A stretch of 64,000 nt of DNA from NCBI GenBank assembly GCA_963777165.1, contig CAVZPO010000026.1:186001-250000 (forward strand), given 5' to 3'. Position numbers and translations under genes: made by a program. Source of the DNA: DYJB01 sp963777165 (GTDB taxonomy: Bacteria; Chloroflexota; Anaerolineae; Anaerolineales; E44-bin32). Positions 15,358 to 24,070 of the stretch are shown here, piece by piece. Each line of letters opens with the position of its first letter. The stretch's first letter is position 1. The notes under the pieces were generated by a model that saw only the letters and a list, made by a program, of their open reading frames with translations, searched no databases and was not told the DNA's origin.

Positions 15358-16566
15358 CTACCCGGTGAACAAGCCGCGAGGCGCGGGCGAGAACCCGGGG
15401 AAGATCTCCCCAACGGCGGGTACGCCGAGCCGTCGCTGGCACAGCTCGGCCAGAACGTCGCGGAAGTCGGTGGTGACGGCCAGGTCGCCCGGCCCCACCA
15501 GTTGACTGTCGTCGAGGCCGGGCCACTGCGCGTGGACGCGGCCCCCGGCGACGTGCCCGCCCATGAGCAGCATCACGCTGCCATGGCCGTGATCCGTTCC
15601 CAGGCTGCCGTTCTCGCGCGCCCGCCGGCCGAACTCGGTCATGACCACCAGCGTTGTGCGATCCCACGCCTGTCCGAGATCGGCATGGAACGCCGCCAGG
15701 CCGCTGGCGAGTTCGTCGAGCAGGCGAGCCATCCAACCTGCTGACCCCCCCTGAGCGAAGTGCGTGTCCCACCCCCCTAGATCGAGCGCTACGGCCTGCA
15801 CGCCGAGCTGCATCCTGATCAGCAGCGCGGTCTGGCGCAAGCCGCGGCCGAAATCCGTTTCCGGGTAAGGGAGTGCCGAAAGTCCTTCGGACGTCGCCTG
15901 TTCCAGGCGATCCACAACCTGAAGGGTCTCACGCCCGATGGCACCCAACGGTCCCGGCGCGTGGGAGTACAGCCTGCCCATGATCGTGCGCAGGTTGTTG
16001 CCCTGGGATGGAGCCGACGCCAGGCGCGTCTCGGCCAGGTCACGAAGCGTAGACACCGCCCCCACGCCGGCCAGGCTGCGCGGCAGCGAGCTGCCCCACG
16101 CCAGCGCACGCAGCGGCGAGGCGTCCGTCGACGGGCGGCTCGCGAGAAGCCGGGCGACCCACCCCGATGCCGGGCCGGCTTCAATGGCCAGACCGCGTTC
16201 CATCAACGCCATGGCGCGGAAGTGGCTGCGGCTCTCATCGGGCGAACCACACGCATGGACCACGGCGAGTTGTTCCGCCTGCCAGGCCGGCATCAGCGGT
16301 GCCAGCGCGGGGTGGAGGCCAAACTGGGCGTCCAGCGCCAGGGCGCGCTCAAGACGCGGCACACGCGTCGCGTCCGGCGGGGCGATGGCCAACGACGGGC
16401 GCAGGCGGTAGTACGCCGGATCGCCAGTGGGCACGACGATATTCAGCCCATCGGCCGCACCGCGCAGGAAGACGACCACGAGCACATCCCCGATGGGTGG
16501 GTCCGCCAGCCACCACCGCGGACCTGCGGCGTAGAGCGCCGGTCTGGTTTGCGGGAAACGCGTCAT
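15358..16566 (-). CDS. DUF1501 family protein
   Basis: The 402-aa protein has the DUF1501 hallmark VVVFLRGAADGLN near the N-terminus and a C-terminal segment MTEFGRRARENGSLGTDHGHG characteristic of this alkaline-phosphatase-fold family. Most DUF1501 proteins carry a Tat signal; this one starts directly with MTRFPQTRP and shows none. It follows the DUF1800 gene by 61 bases on the same strand, the usual pairing in bacteria. The biochemical role is unknown. Confidence 0.85.
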   Translation of the reverse strand: MTRFPQTRPALYAAGPRWWLADPPIGDVLVVVFLRGAADGLNIVVPTGDPAYYRLRPSLAIAPPDATRVPRLERALALDAQFGLHPALAPLMPAWQAEQLAVVHACGSPDESRSHFRAMALMERGLAIEAGPASGWVARLLASRPSTDASPLRALAWGSSLPRSLAGVGAVSTLRDLAETRLASAPSQGNNLRTIMGRLYSHAPGPLGAIGRETLQVVDRLEQATSEGLSALPYPETDFGRGLRQTALLIRMQLGVQAVALDLGGWDTHFAQGGSAGWMARLLDELASGLAAFHADLGQAWDRTTLVVMTEFGRRARENGSLGTDHGHGSVMLLMGGHVAGGRVHAQWPGLDDSQLVGPGDLAVTTDFRDVLAELCQRRLGVPAVGEIFPGFSPAPRGLFTG

Positions 16567-16627
16567 GCGACCCGCCTCTCTGTGCGTCTGGTTGCAGCGG
16601 CGACAAGGCCCGAAACCGCACCGCGGG

Positions 16628-18134
16628 TCATCGCCACTGGAACTCCTGTGAGCCCATCCAGCCCGCCGCGGCCAGTCTCAGGGCGTCTGCTTCATCCCGG
16701 ATCCCGATCTCGGTCAGCGCTCCGGCCATGGCATCCACGCGTGTCGAATCGTCTGTCACCCCGAAGAGCAGATCCGCCAGGACTTGTAGAGCGCCAGGCA
16801 GCCCGGAGCCGACATCGAGCACGGCTTCGATCGGCACGCGCAGGCCGGCGATATCGCCGCGCGACAGGTCCCCGGCAAACTGCCAACGCGGGATGAGTGT
16901 GGTCATCCACGCCTCAGCCAGGTCCGGATACCCGTCGGGCGTCGGCCAGGCGAAGGGCAGGTGCCCCATCCGCTCCAGGGGCTCGAGGAGCGCGGCCGGC
17001 TCGTCCATCTGGACCTGGAGCTGGCGCAGGCAGGACAGGACGAAATCCTGCGGGCGTTTGAACTTGGGGCGCATGACGCTCAGGCCGTCAAGCAGGAGGG
17101 TGCGCAGCGTCGTGCGCAGGTCGCCGCCGCTGGCCGAGAATGCCCTTGCCGTGCGGTCCACCAACCAGGCTGGTGGATCATCCGCGAGGAAGCTTGCAGC
17201 CAGCTTGCGTGCCAGGTGCACGGCAGTGCTGGGGTGATCGGCAAGCTGGGCGAGCACGCGTTCGGCCTCCACCTGACCCTGTGGCTCAATCGTCAAACCC
17301 AGCACTTGCTTGGGGTTGTCGTCATGCCGTTGGCGGTCGAAGCGGAACTCGCCGCGCCAGAAGTGCTCCTTCACCGACCACCCGGTCAGGCAGCGAGCGA
17401 GGTTCTCGACATCCTGCTGGCTATACCCGCCGTCGATGCCGAGCGTGTGCAGTTCCATCACCTCCCGGGCATAGTTCTCGTTGGGCGCGCCGCTCTGGTT
17501 GGCCTGGTTGTCGAGGTAGACCAGCATGGCGGGAGAGTGGGCGGAGGCGCTGAGCAGGTCGGCGAACCGGCCGAAGGCATGCTGCCGGATGACCTCGCGG
17601 TCATCGACGGTCTTCAAGTAGCAGCAGTCACCCTTGTCGACGCTGATGTTGAAGTGGTCAGTCCAGAAGTCGACCATTCGCTCATATACCTGGCGCCGGC
17701 TCAGCACCCGTCGCAGCAGCGTCGCCTGGCGCAACTCGGACGGGACCGTCTGCCGATCCTGCTCATCGAATAGTTTGTCGCTCAGGTCGAACAGGTCACC
17801 GGCGGACATCTTCAGCGAAGGGTATGCGCGCAGCCGAAGGTCGGCAGGCGAATCGGCCAGCGTCTCGGGGCTGAGCTGCTCTTCGACCCAAGCCAGTCGG
17901 CCGATCTCGGCCATCCGGCGCCGGTCTTCGAGGCGCGGCCCGTACGTCAGCCGACACAGGATCGCGTGATCGTCCGGGGAGAGCGGCGGGTCGGACGACC
18001 CCACCGGCTCCAGAGGCGTTCAGGGCGGAGAGGACCCGCCCGGTGAGCCGTCCGTGCTCGACACAGCCGCTTACCGAGACGCTCAGGGCCAGGGTTCCGA
18101 CCAGACGCAGGAAATCGCGGCGGTTCAGTGTCAT
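16628..18134 (-). CDS. Tat-exported DUF1800 family protein (frameshifted in this sequence)
   Basis: Residues 1-43, from ATG 18134, are a twin-arginine signal (NRRDFLRLVG) ending in a possible lipobox SVSGC. The DUF1800 body runs in another frame from about 18004 to 16628 and includes FWTDHFNISVDKGDCCYLK and NENYAREVMELHTLGIDGGYS. Removing one G from the GGGG run near 17998-18001 joins them as SGAGGSSDPPLSPDDHA. The total span of 1507 nt is one base over a multiple of three. A sequence error is more likely than decay, because the two halves and the partner DUF1501 gene are otherwise intact. Confidence 0.8.
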
Positions 18135-18146
18135 GCGGGCGGCGGG

Positions 18147-18665
18147 TCAGGCCTGGCTCGCAGCCGTTGCTGGCCGCGAGGAGTCGGCGGGGATTGGCCG
18201 ACGCAGGCCGTGAAGACTCGCTCCGAAGGAGCCGAGGATGACCAACGGCAGGACGACGAACCAACCAACGATGGGGAGGACCGCTGCGAGCTCGAGCACA
18301 AGGGATGAGCGGACAAAGGCGCCCAGTTCGCTCCAACCTGGACCACCCCTGGATCGTATCCGACCGGCCAACAGGAGAACCAGCCCGGCCGTGCCGATGC
18401 CGGATACCGCCAGGGCTGCGACCATCACGACCCAAGCGAGGAACTGGGTCACTCCAGCCGGGAAGGCCATGAGAACGAGGACCGGGAGCGCGACCACAAG
18501 CCCCATCCCGGCGCCGAGCAGCAGGCAGCGCCAGGGATGCTGCTCCAGGTTCGTCGCGGCGGCCGCAACACGGCCCGGGAATAGCAGCCAGTGGGTGGTG
18601 AGCAGCCCGGAAAGCGCCGCGCCTACGAGTAGGATCACACCGAAGAGAGCCAGGATATCGGCCAT
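18147..18665 (-). CDS. four-helix membrane protein of unknown function
   Basis: The 172-aa protein starts at ATG 18665 behind GGGAGG and has about four hydrophobic helices (near residues 3-24, 48-65, 72-98 and 125-150). A GR(I)RSRGGPGW basic loop and a polar C-terminus are the only other features. Its stop lies 12 bases before the DUF1800 start, so the three genes may form one transcript. I do not recognise the family. Confidence 0.6.
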   Translation of the reverse strand: MADILALFGVILLVGAALSGLLTTHWLLFPGRVAAAATNLEQHPWRCLLLGAGMGLVVALPVLVLMAFPAGVTQFLAWVVMVAALAVSGIGTAGLVLLLAGRIRSRGGPGWSELGAFVRSSLVLELAAVLPIVGWFVVLPLVILGSFGASLHGLRRPIPADSSRPATAASQA

Positions 18666-18689
18666 GGAACCTCCCAGATGCCAGGGCAC

Positions 18690-19238
18690 GCGGCGCGTGC
18701 ATCAGATGGAATACGCGTAGACAACCATACAGGGTGGGATGACGGGAAGTTGCATTTCGATAGCGGCCCGTTGGGGGACCACCGCATGCATCCATAGGCC
18801 ATGCGGAGCGCGAGTGGAAGCACGCGGACCACGCGCGGGTTGTGCAACGATCGCATTCGGCCCATCCCACGAGGCGCACCCACTCGCCGGGAGCCTGTCT
18901 CGCCCGTGGTATTGGTGGGGCCGGATTGGAGCGAGGGACGTACCTTGGAACAGATCTGGGGACGGAGAGTGCGACGAGGGTTCTCGACCGTGACCTCCTC
19001 GCAGTTCAGCCGCGAAGTGACCATCGAGAGCAGTTCCCGTCCCTTCTCGGGAGCTCGGGCGCGGATCACCCCTAAGCGGATGGGCGCGGAGCCGACGGCC
19101 GCCCGGGTCGTCCGTCTCCTAGATGTCAGGCTAATGGGCGGGCGCAAGTCGGTGGGCGAGGTATTCAATCAAGTAGCATAATCCTGGCCACCTAGAATAC
19201 GCAGACCCTTTGCCCGGGCCTTCATCAGAGGTCACATC
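18690..19238. other. intergenic stretch without a supported gene
   Basis: The region separates the divergent membrane-protein and ABC transporter genes. TAGAAT near 19194 is a candidate -10 for the transporter. No repeat or RNA gene is seen. Confidence 0.45.
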
Positions 19239-20009
19239 ATGGATTCAGCCGGCCCTCTCCTTGAAACGCAGCACCTGGTGAAGCGCTACGGCGACAAGCT
19301 AGCCGTGGATGACGTCAACCTTCGAGTCCAGCCCGGCGAGATCTTCGGTTTCCTGGGGCCGAACGGCGCCGGGAAGACGACCACCATCCGGATGATCGTC
19401 GGGTTGCTCAAGCCGTCCGGCGGCAGCGTATCCGTGGGGGGGTACGACGTGCAGGCCCAGCCGATCCGGGCCAAAGCGACGACCGGTTTCGTTCCCGACG
19501 AGCCCAACCTGTACCCCAAGCTCACCGGGCGTGAGCTGCTCCAGTTTGTCGGCGACCTGTACGGTCTCGAGCGAGCACAGGTGGCGCGGCGCGGCGAGGA
19601 ACTGCTGCGCATGTTCGACCTGGCCGGAGTCGGCGACGACACGATCGACACGTACAGCCATGGCATGCGCCAGAAGACCGCCCTGGCGGCAGCCTTGGTG
19701 CACGACCCCAGGGTGCTCCTCCTGGACGAGCCGACGGTAGGCCTCGACCCGCGGTCTGCACGGCTGATCAAGGACATCCTCAGGCAGATGGCCGAGCGGG
19801 GCGCGGCGATCTTCCTCTCCACCCACATTCTCGAAATCGCCGAGCACATGTGTGACCGGATCGGAATCATCGACCATGGCCGGTTAATCGCCTTGGGGAC
19901 GATGACAGAACTGCGGGGTCAGGGAAGGACGGAGGCGAGCCTGGAGGACATTTTCCTCAGCCTGACCGGAGGCGCGGAGTACGCCGCCATCGCCGAGGTG
20001 CTTGAATGA
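19239..20009 (+). CDS. ABC transporter ATP-binding protein
   Basis: The 256-aa ATPase has Walker A GPNGAGKT, a SHGMRQK signature, Walker B VLLLDEPTVGLDP and H-loop STH. It is of the ABC-2 class used for drug, lipid or polysaccharide export. It overlaps the permease by 4 bases (ATGA). The substrate is unknown. Confidence 0.9.
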   Translation: MDSAGPLLETQHLVKRYGDKLAVDDVNLRVQPGEIFGFLGPNGAGKTTTIRMIVGLLKPSGGSVSVGGYDVQAQPIRAKATTGFVPDEPNLYPKLTGRELLQFVGDLYGLERAQVARRGEELLRMFDLAGVGDDTIDTYSHGMRQKTALAAALVHDPRVLLLDEPTVGLDPRSARLIKDILRQMAERGAAIFLSTHILEIAEHMCDRIGIIDHGRLIALGTMTELRGQGRTEASLEDIFLSLTGGAEYAAIAEVLE

Positions 20010-21736
20010 GCGAGACGGCTGCCTCAGCCGGACTGGGGCTCTGGCCGGCCGTTTCCACGCTGCTCCGCCTGCGGCTGCAGACTCTGCTGCGCGGCTTCCG
20101 CCGATCGACTCCCCGCCGCAAGTTCGGGACGATCATCCTGGGACTGGTGTTGATCGTCTTTCTGGGAGGGTTGTTTGCCCTGAGCTGGTTGTCCTTGGGC
20201 TTGATCCGCTCACCGGAGTTCGCCGGCATGGCCGGGGACATCGGTGCCCTCCTGGACAGCCTGCCCTCCCTGGTTCTCGGCGGGGCGTTCCTGGGCATCC
20301 TGTTCACGAGCTTCGGTGTGCTCCTGCAGGCGCTGTACTTGGCGGGGGACATGGACTTCCTGTTGAGTGCGCCGATCCCGCATCGCGCTGTGTTCGTCTC
20401 CAAGCTGCTGCAGGCTATTCTGCCCAACCTCGGATTGATCGGCCTGGTGGGTCTGCCTTTGTTGTTCGGGATCGGGGCTGCCGGCGGCTACAGCCCGCTC
20501 TACTACCCTATGGTGATTGCGGTGATGCTCGCGCTGGCCCTGGCCGCAGCCGGGATTGCCAGCACGCTGGTCATGCTGACGGTCCGCGTGGTTCCGGCCA
20601 GGCGAGTGGCTGAGGTGCTTGGTCTGCTCGGCGCCGTCGTCTCGATCTTGTGCTCTCAATCGGGACAGATCGCCAACTTCAATCGCCTTTCGGCCGGCCA
20701 GGCCAGCCGCGCGCTGCAGGTCGTCGTCCGCCTGGACACCTCCTGGTCGCCCCTGAGCTGGGCCGGCCGGGGATTGATGCGTCTCGGCGAAGGGCGCTGG
20801 TTGGAGGCGGCCGGGCTGCTCACGCTCGTGCTGGGGTTGTCGGCCGCCGTCTTCGCTGCGACGCTGGCGGCGGGAGAGCGGCTGTACTACTCGGGATGGG
20901 CGCGCATGCAGGCGGGCGGAAAGAAGAAGGCGGCGGCCCGACCGGCCTCCTGGGGGAATCAGGTGCGCGGAATCCCGCCGGCCATCCAGGGCCTGGTGCT
21001 CAAGGATTTCCGTACGCTGCGCCGGGACTTACGCAACATGTCGCAGCTGGTCACACCGTTGATCCTGGGTATCGTCTACGCCATCATGCTGGTGCGCAGC
21101 GGTGGCGTCCCCGATCCCGGGCGCGGGGAAGCGCCGGGGTGGGCGATGGAGGCGATGCGCACGGCGCTTTCGTATGGCGGCATGGGCATTGCCCTGTTCA
21201 TCGGATGGTCGCTGCTTGGACGGCTGGCGGGGATGGGCTTCTCTCAGGAAGGGCGAAGCTACTGGCTGCTCAAGTCGGCGCCGCTGCGTCCCGCAGATCT
21301 GCTGGCGGCGAAATTCCTGGTCGCCTACTTGCCGGCCGCAGCGTTGGGCTGGGGTTTCCTCTTGATCCTCTCCCTATTGCAGAAGTCCGGAATCGGAACG
21401 ACGGCGTTCGAGATGGCCGTCGTTGCTCTGTGCCTGGCAGGCGCTACCGGGATCAACATCGCCTTTGGGGTGCTCGGGGCGAAGATGGACTGGGAGGACC
21501 CGCGTCAGATGGTCCGGGGAAGCGTAGGGCTGCTCTCGGCGATCGTCAGCTTGATTTACCTGCCGCTGTGCCTGGTGTTGTTCTTGGGGCCGGGTTTCCT
21601 GACGGCGTTCCTGTCTCTCCCGGTATGGGTTGGCAGTGCTGCCGGGCTGGCACTCGGAGGATCGGTCTCGTTAGCCTGCGCGATCGCGCCGCCGAGCTGG
21701 GTCCGCCATCGCGTGCCGGGGCTCGGCGAAGCCTGA
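20006..21736 (+). CDS. ABC-2 type permease
   Basis: The 576-aa polytopic protein has about 12-14 hydrophobic segments and is coupled to the preceding ATPase by a 4-base overlap. A segment with GAVVSILCSQ and a later KDFRTLRRDLRNMSQ loop suggest two duplicated ABC-2-like halves in one chain. The likely transporter is an ATPase dimer with one such double-length permease. The substrate is unknown. Confidence 0.8.
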   Translation: MSETAASAGLGLWPAVSTLLRLRLQTLLRGFRRSTPRRKFGTIILGLVLIVFLGGLFALSWLSLGLIRSPEFAGMAGDIGALLDSLPSLVLGGAFLGILFTSFGVLLQALYLAGDMDFLLSAPIPHRAVFVSKLLQAILPNLGLIGLVGLPLLFGIGAAGGYSPLYYPMVIAVMLALALAAAGIASTLVMLTVRVVPARRVAEVLGLLGAVVSILCSQSGQIANFNRLSAGQASRALQVVVRLDTSWSPLSWAGRGLMRLGEGRWLEAAGLLTLVLGLSAAVFAATLAAGERLYYSGWARMQAGGKKKAAARPASWGNQVRGIPPAIQGLVLKDFRTLRRDLRNMSQLVTPLILGIVYAIMLVRSGGVPDPGRGEAPGWAMEAMRTALSYGGMGIALFIGWSLLGRLAGMGFSQEGRSYWLLKSAPLRPADLLAAKFLVAYLPAAALGWGFLLILSLLQKSGIGTTAFEMAVVALCLAGATGINIAFGVLGAKMDWEDPRQMVRGSVGLLSAIVSLIYLPLCLVLFLGPGFLTAFLSLPVWVGSAAGLALGGSVSLACAIAPPSWVRHRVPGLGEA

Positions 21737-21789
21737 CCCTACTCATCCGGCCAGTCACACACTCGCTCGTGTGCTACCTCAGTCAAACG

Positions 21790-21807
21790 GGGGCGCATTG
21801 GCGCCCC
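21790..21807. terminator. GC hairpin between convergent genes
   Basis: Arms GGGGCGC and GCGCCCC enclose ATTG, 54 bases after the permease stop. The T tract is poor on both strands. It may terminate the permease transcript. Confidence 0.4.
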
Positions 21808-21935
21808 TGCTCCTGTCGGACCGCGAGGCTGTACGGGTAACATGCAGAGTCCGTCAGTGGGGAGCCGTCTTCCCAGATGCGATACCGCGCCGGACGATCC
21901 GACCGGCAGTTGCGCGGGGAGCGCCACGCGCCGGA

Positions 21936-22556
21936 CTAAGTGGTGAACAACCGGTCGAGGGCGGCCCGCGAGCGCGCCTCGATCTCGGCGTGCAGGCTGC
22001 GGCCGTGTGCGTCCATGGTGACCACCGCCGGGAAGCCCCGCACCTCGATCACCCACAGCGCCTCGGGCACACCGAAGTCCAGCTTGTAAACCCCGAGGAC
22101 GCGGGTTACCGTCTGCGCGATCAGCGTGGCCGCGCCGCCGATGGCGTGCAGATAGACCGCCGGCCCGGCCTGGCAGGCGGCCAGCGTGCGCGCTCCCATG
22201 CCTCCCTTGCCGATCACCGCCCGCACGCCGAAGTGCTGCAGGACGTCTGCCTGGTAGGGCTCTTCGCGGCTGCTGGTCGTTGGACCGGCGGCCACGAAGC
22301 GGTAGGCATTAGTCTCCAGCCCGGCGACGACCGGGCCGCAGTGGTAGATCGCCCCGCCAGCCAGGAGCGGCGTCAGTGCCGCGACGGCCTGCGCGTCGTC
22401 GTCTTGCGGCGGGCGCGTCTTGCGGATGAACGTCTCGACCAGCCACTTGTGGGCCGCGTCGCGTCCGGTGACCATCACGCCGTGCAGCGAGACTGGGTCA
22501 CCGACGTGTAGCTCGCGGACGGCGGCGTCGCGCAGGGGCAGCGTCAGCTCGATCAT
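21936..22556 (-). CDS. class I fumarate hydratase, beta subunit
   Basis: This is the C-terminal domain of iron-sulfur fumarase (fumarate to malate), split into a separate 206-aa chain. Family motifs include GPTTSSREEPYQ and GKGGMG. It overlaps the alpha-subunit gene by 4 bases. L(+)-tartrate dehydratase is a close relative and cannot be excluded by sequence alone, but a TCA cycle role is more likely. Confidence 0.9.
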   Translation of the reverse strand: MIELTLPLRDAAVRELHVGDPVSLHGVMVTGRDAAHKWLVETFIRKTRPPQDDDAQAVAALTPLLAGGAIYHCGPVVAGLETNAYRFVAAGPTTSSREEPYQADVLQHFGVRAVIGKGGMGARTLAACQAGPAVYLHAIGGAATLIAQTVTRVLGVYKLDFGVPEALWVIEVRGFPAVVTMDAHGRSLHAEIEARSRAALDRLFTT

Positions 22557-23440
22557 GCTTCGCTCCGATCGAGATAGCGAACGGTGTCACCCTCGACCTC
22601 CATCCGCCTGCGGCGATGGGCCCAGCACATGTAGGACACCGAAACGAAGTAGCTGGCCGGGAGGCGGTGCATGCCCCTCGCCTTGACGCCCAGCACGGTC
22701 GTCGCACCGCCGAAACCCATCGGGCCGATCCCGAGTTCGTTCGCTTCGCGAAGCAGGCGAGCCTCGAGGTCGGCCAGCGCCGCATCGGGGTTGACATCAT
22801 CCAGCGGCCGAAGGAGCACGGCCTTGGAGGCCAGGAAAGATGAGCCGCGGTCCCCGCCGATGGCGATGCCCAGCACGCCGGGGGCACAGCCCTGTCCTTG
22901 CGCCTGGTGCACAGCGTCGAGCGCCGCTCGGCGCACGCCCTCCAGATCCCGGCCGGCGCCGAGCCCGCTGTGAGGCAGCGAGTACTGCGCGCCGACGTTC
23001 TCGCACCCGCCGCCCTTCAGCATCAAATCGACGGTGAGGGTTTCCCCTTCGACCTCCTCGAAGTGCAGGGTGGGGAAGGCATCGTCGCCCAGGTTGTCGC
23101 CGCTGTTCTTGCCGCTCAGCGAGTCCACGGCATTCGGGCGAAGGTAGGCCAGGCCGGTGGCTCGGGCGACGGCCTCCCGGATCTGGTGGCGCAGCGCACG
23201 CGTGCTCCATCCGGCCGGATGGTGGACGGTGAAGATCGGCGTGCCGGTGTCCTGGCAGATCGGGGACGAACCGCGCCGCGCCAGCGCTACGTTCTCCAGG
23301 ATGGTCTCGAGCGCGTTGTGGGCTGCTGAGCCCGGCTGCTCGCGCTCAAGGGCCTGCTGGAGGGCGCGCTCGACGTCCGGCGGCAGGTCGGTCGATGTCC
23401 TGCGGATCAGTTCAAGGAAAGCATCGGTCAGATCGCGCAT
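22553..23440 (-). CDS. class I fumarate hydratase, alpha subunit
   Basis: The 295-aa catalytic subunit carries the three [4Fe-4S] ligand cysteines in SPICQDTGTP, GGGCENVG and GQGCAPGVLG. The cluster activates the substrate, so the enzyme is oxygen-sensitive. It is translationally coupled to the beta subunit. Confidence 0.92.
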   Translation of the reverse strand: MRDLTDAFLELIRRTSTDLPPDVERALQQALEREQPGSAAHNALETILENVALARRGSSPICQDTGTPIFTVHHPAGWSTRALRHQIREAVARATGLAYLRPNAVDSLSGKNSGDNLGDDAFPTLHFEEVEGETLTVDLMLKGGGCENVGAQYSLPHSGLGAGRDLEGVRRAALDAVHQAQGQGCAPGVLGIAIGGDRGSSFLASKAVLLRPLDDVNPDAALADLEARLLREANELGIGPMGFGGATTVLGVKARGMHRLPASYFVSVSYMCWAHRRRRMEVEGDTVRYLDRSEA

Positions 23441-23459
23441 ACCCCTCCATGCGGCCGGG

Positions 23460-23945
23460 TCAGCCGGCGTCCGCCCCGCGGCGCCCGCCGAGGAAGGCGA
23501 CGTACTGGTCGTGGTAGTCGATGGCTCGCCACGTCTCGGGAACCAGGTGGGCGAAGAGCATCGACCCGGCTTGCGGATCTCCCTCCGGCCAGGTATGGCG
23601 CAGATAGCCCTGCGCCCAAATCTCCGGCAGGTAGCGCAGGATCAGCGGCCAGTATTCCTGCTCGCGCTGAACGGGGACGAGCGCGGCGACCGGCCCCTCG
23701 ATCGAAACGTAGCGATAGGGCGGCATCTCGTCCTGGACACACAGGGCGGCGCGCGGCAGGCTCCGCAGCAGCGGCGTGCGCGGGTCGCCCACGGGTAGGA
23801 AGATGCGCACCGGCTCCCCGGACGTGTAGGCATACCACGCCGGCAGGCTGAGCGGGCCGATCGAGTCCTGCGGCACGCTGAAGATCCCGACGTGCATGCC
23901 GGACAGGAACGATTGGCGTTCGTCCGGGGTCATCGCTCGGGTCAT
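23460..23945 (-). CDS. pyridoxamine 5'-phosphate oxidase-like flavin-fold protein
   Basis: The 161-aa protein has the split-barrel pattern of the family: an N-terminal helix (TPDERQSFL), strands in VGIFSVPQ and PAWYAYTSGEPVRIF, and YVSIEGPVAALV. The fold usually binds FMN, F420 or heme; the substrate is unknown. It follows divergently from mutS2 and lies 19 bases before the fumarase genes on the same strand. ATG 23945 is preferred; ATG 23933 is possible. Confidence 0.75.
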   Translation of the reverse strand: MTRAMTPDERQSFLSGMHVGIFSVPQDSIGPLSLPAWYAYTSGEPVRIFLPVGDPRTPLLRSLPRAALCVQDEMPPYRYVSIEGPVAALVPVQREQEYWPLILRYLPEIWAQGYLRHTWPEGDPQAGSMLFAHLVPETWRAIDYHDQYVAFLGGRRGADAG

Positions 23946-24055
23946 GCGGGTCCTCGGGCGGACCGGCGTAAGACCACCGCCGGACCGGGAACCGATTGTC
24001 GTCCGGAATCCGCCGCGTGCCAAGGGCGGCGGGGGCTCGGGCGAGGGACTCGTGA

Positions 24056-24061
24056 TACACT
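24056..24061 (+). promoter_or_regulatory. predicted -10 element of mutS2
   Basis: TACACT lies 9 bases before the mutS2 ATG and no ribosome binding site intervenes. The predicted start falls within a few bases of the ATG, so the mRNA would be leaderless. Confidence 0.4.
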
Positions 24062-24070
24062 GCCGCCGCC

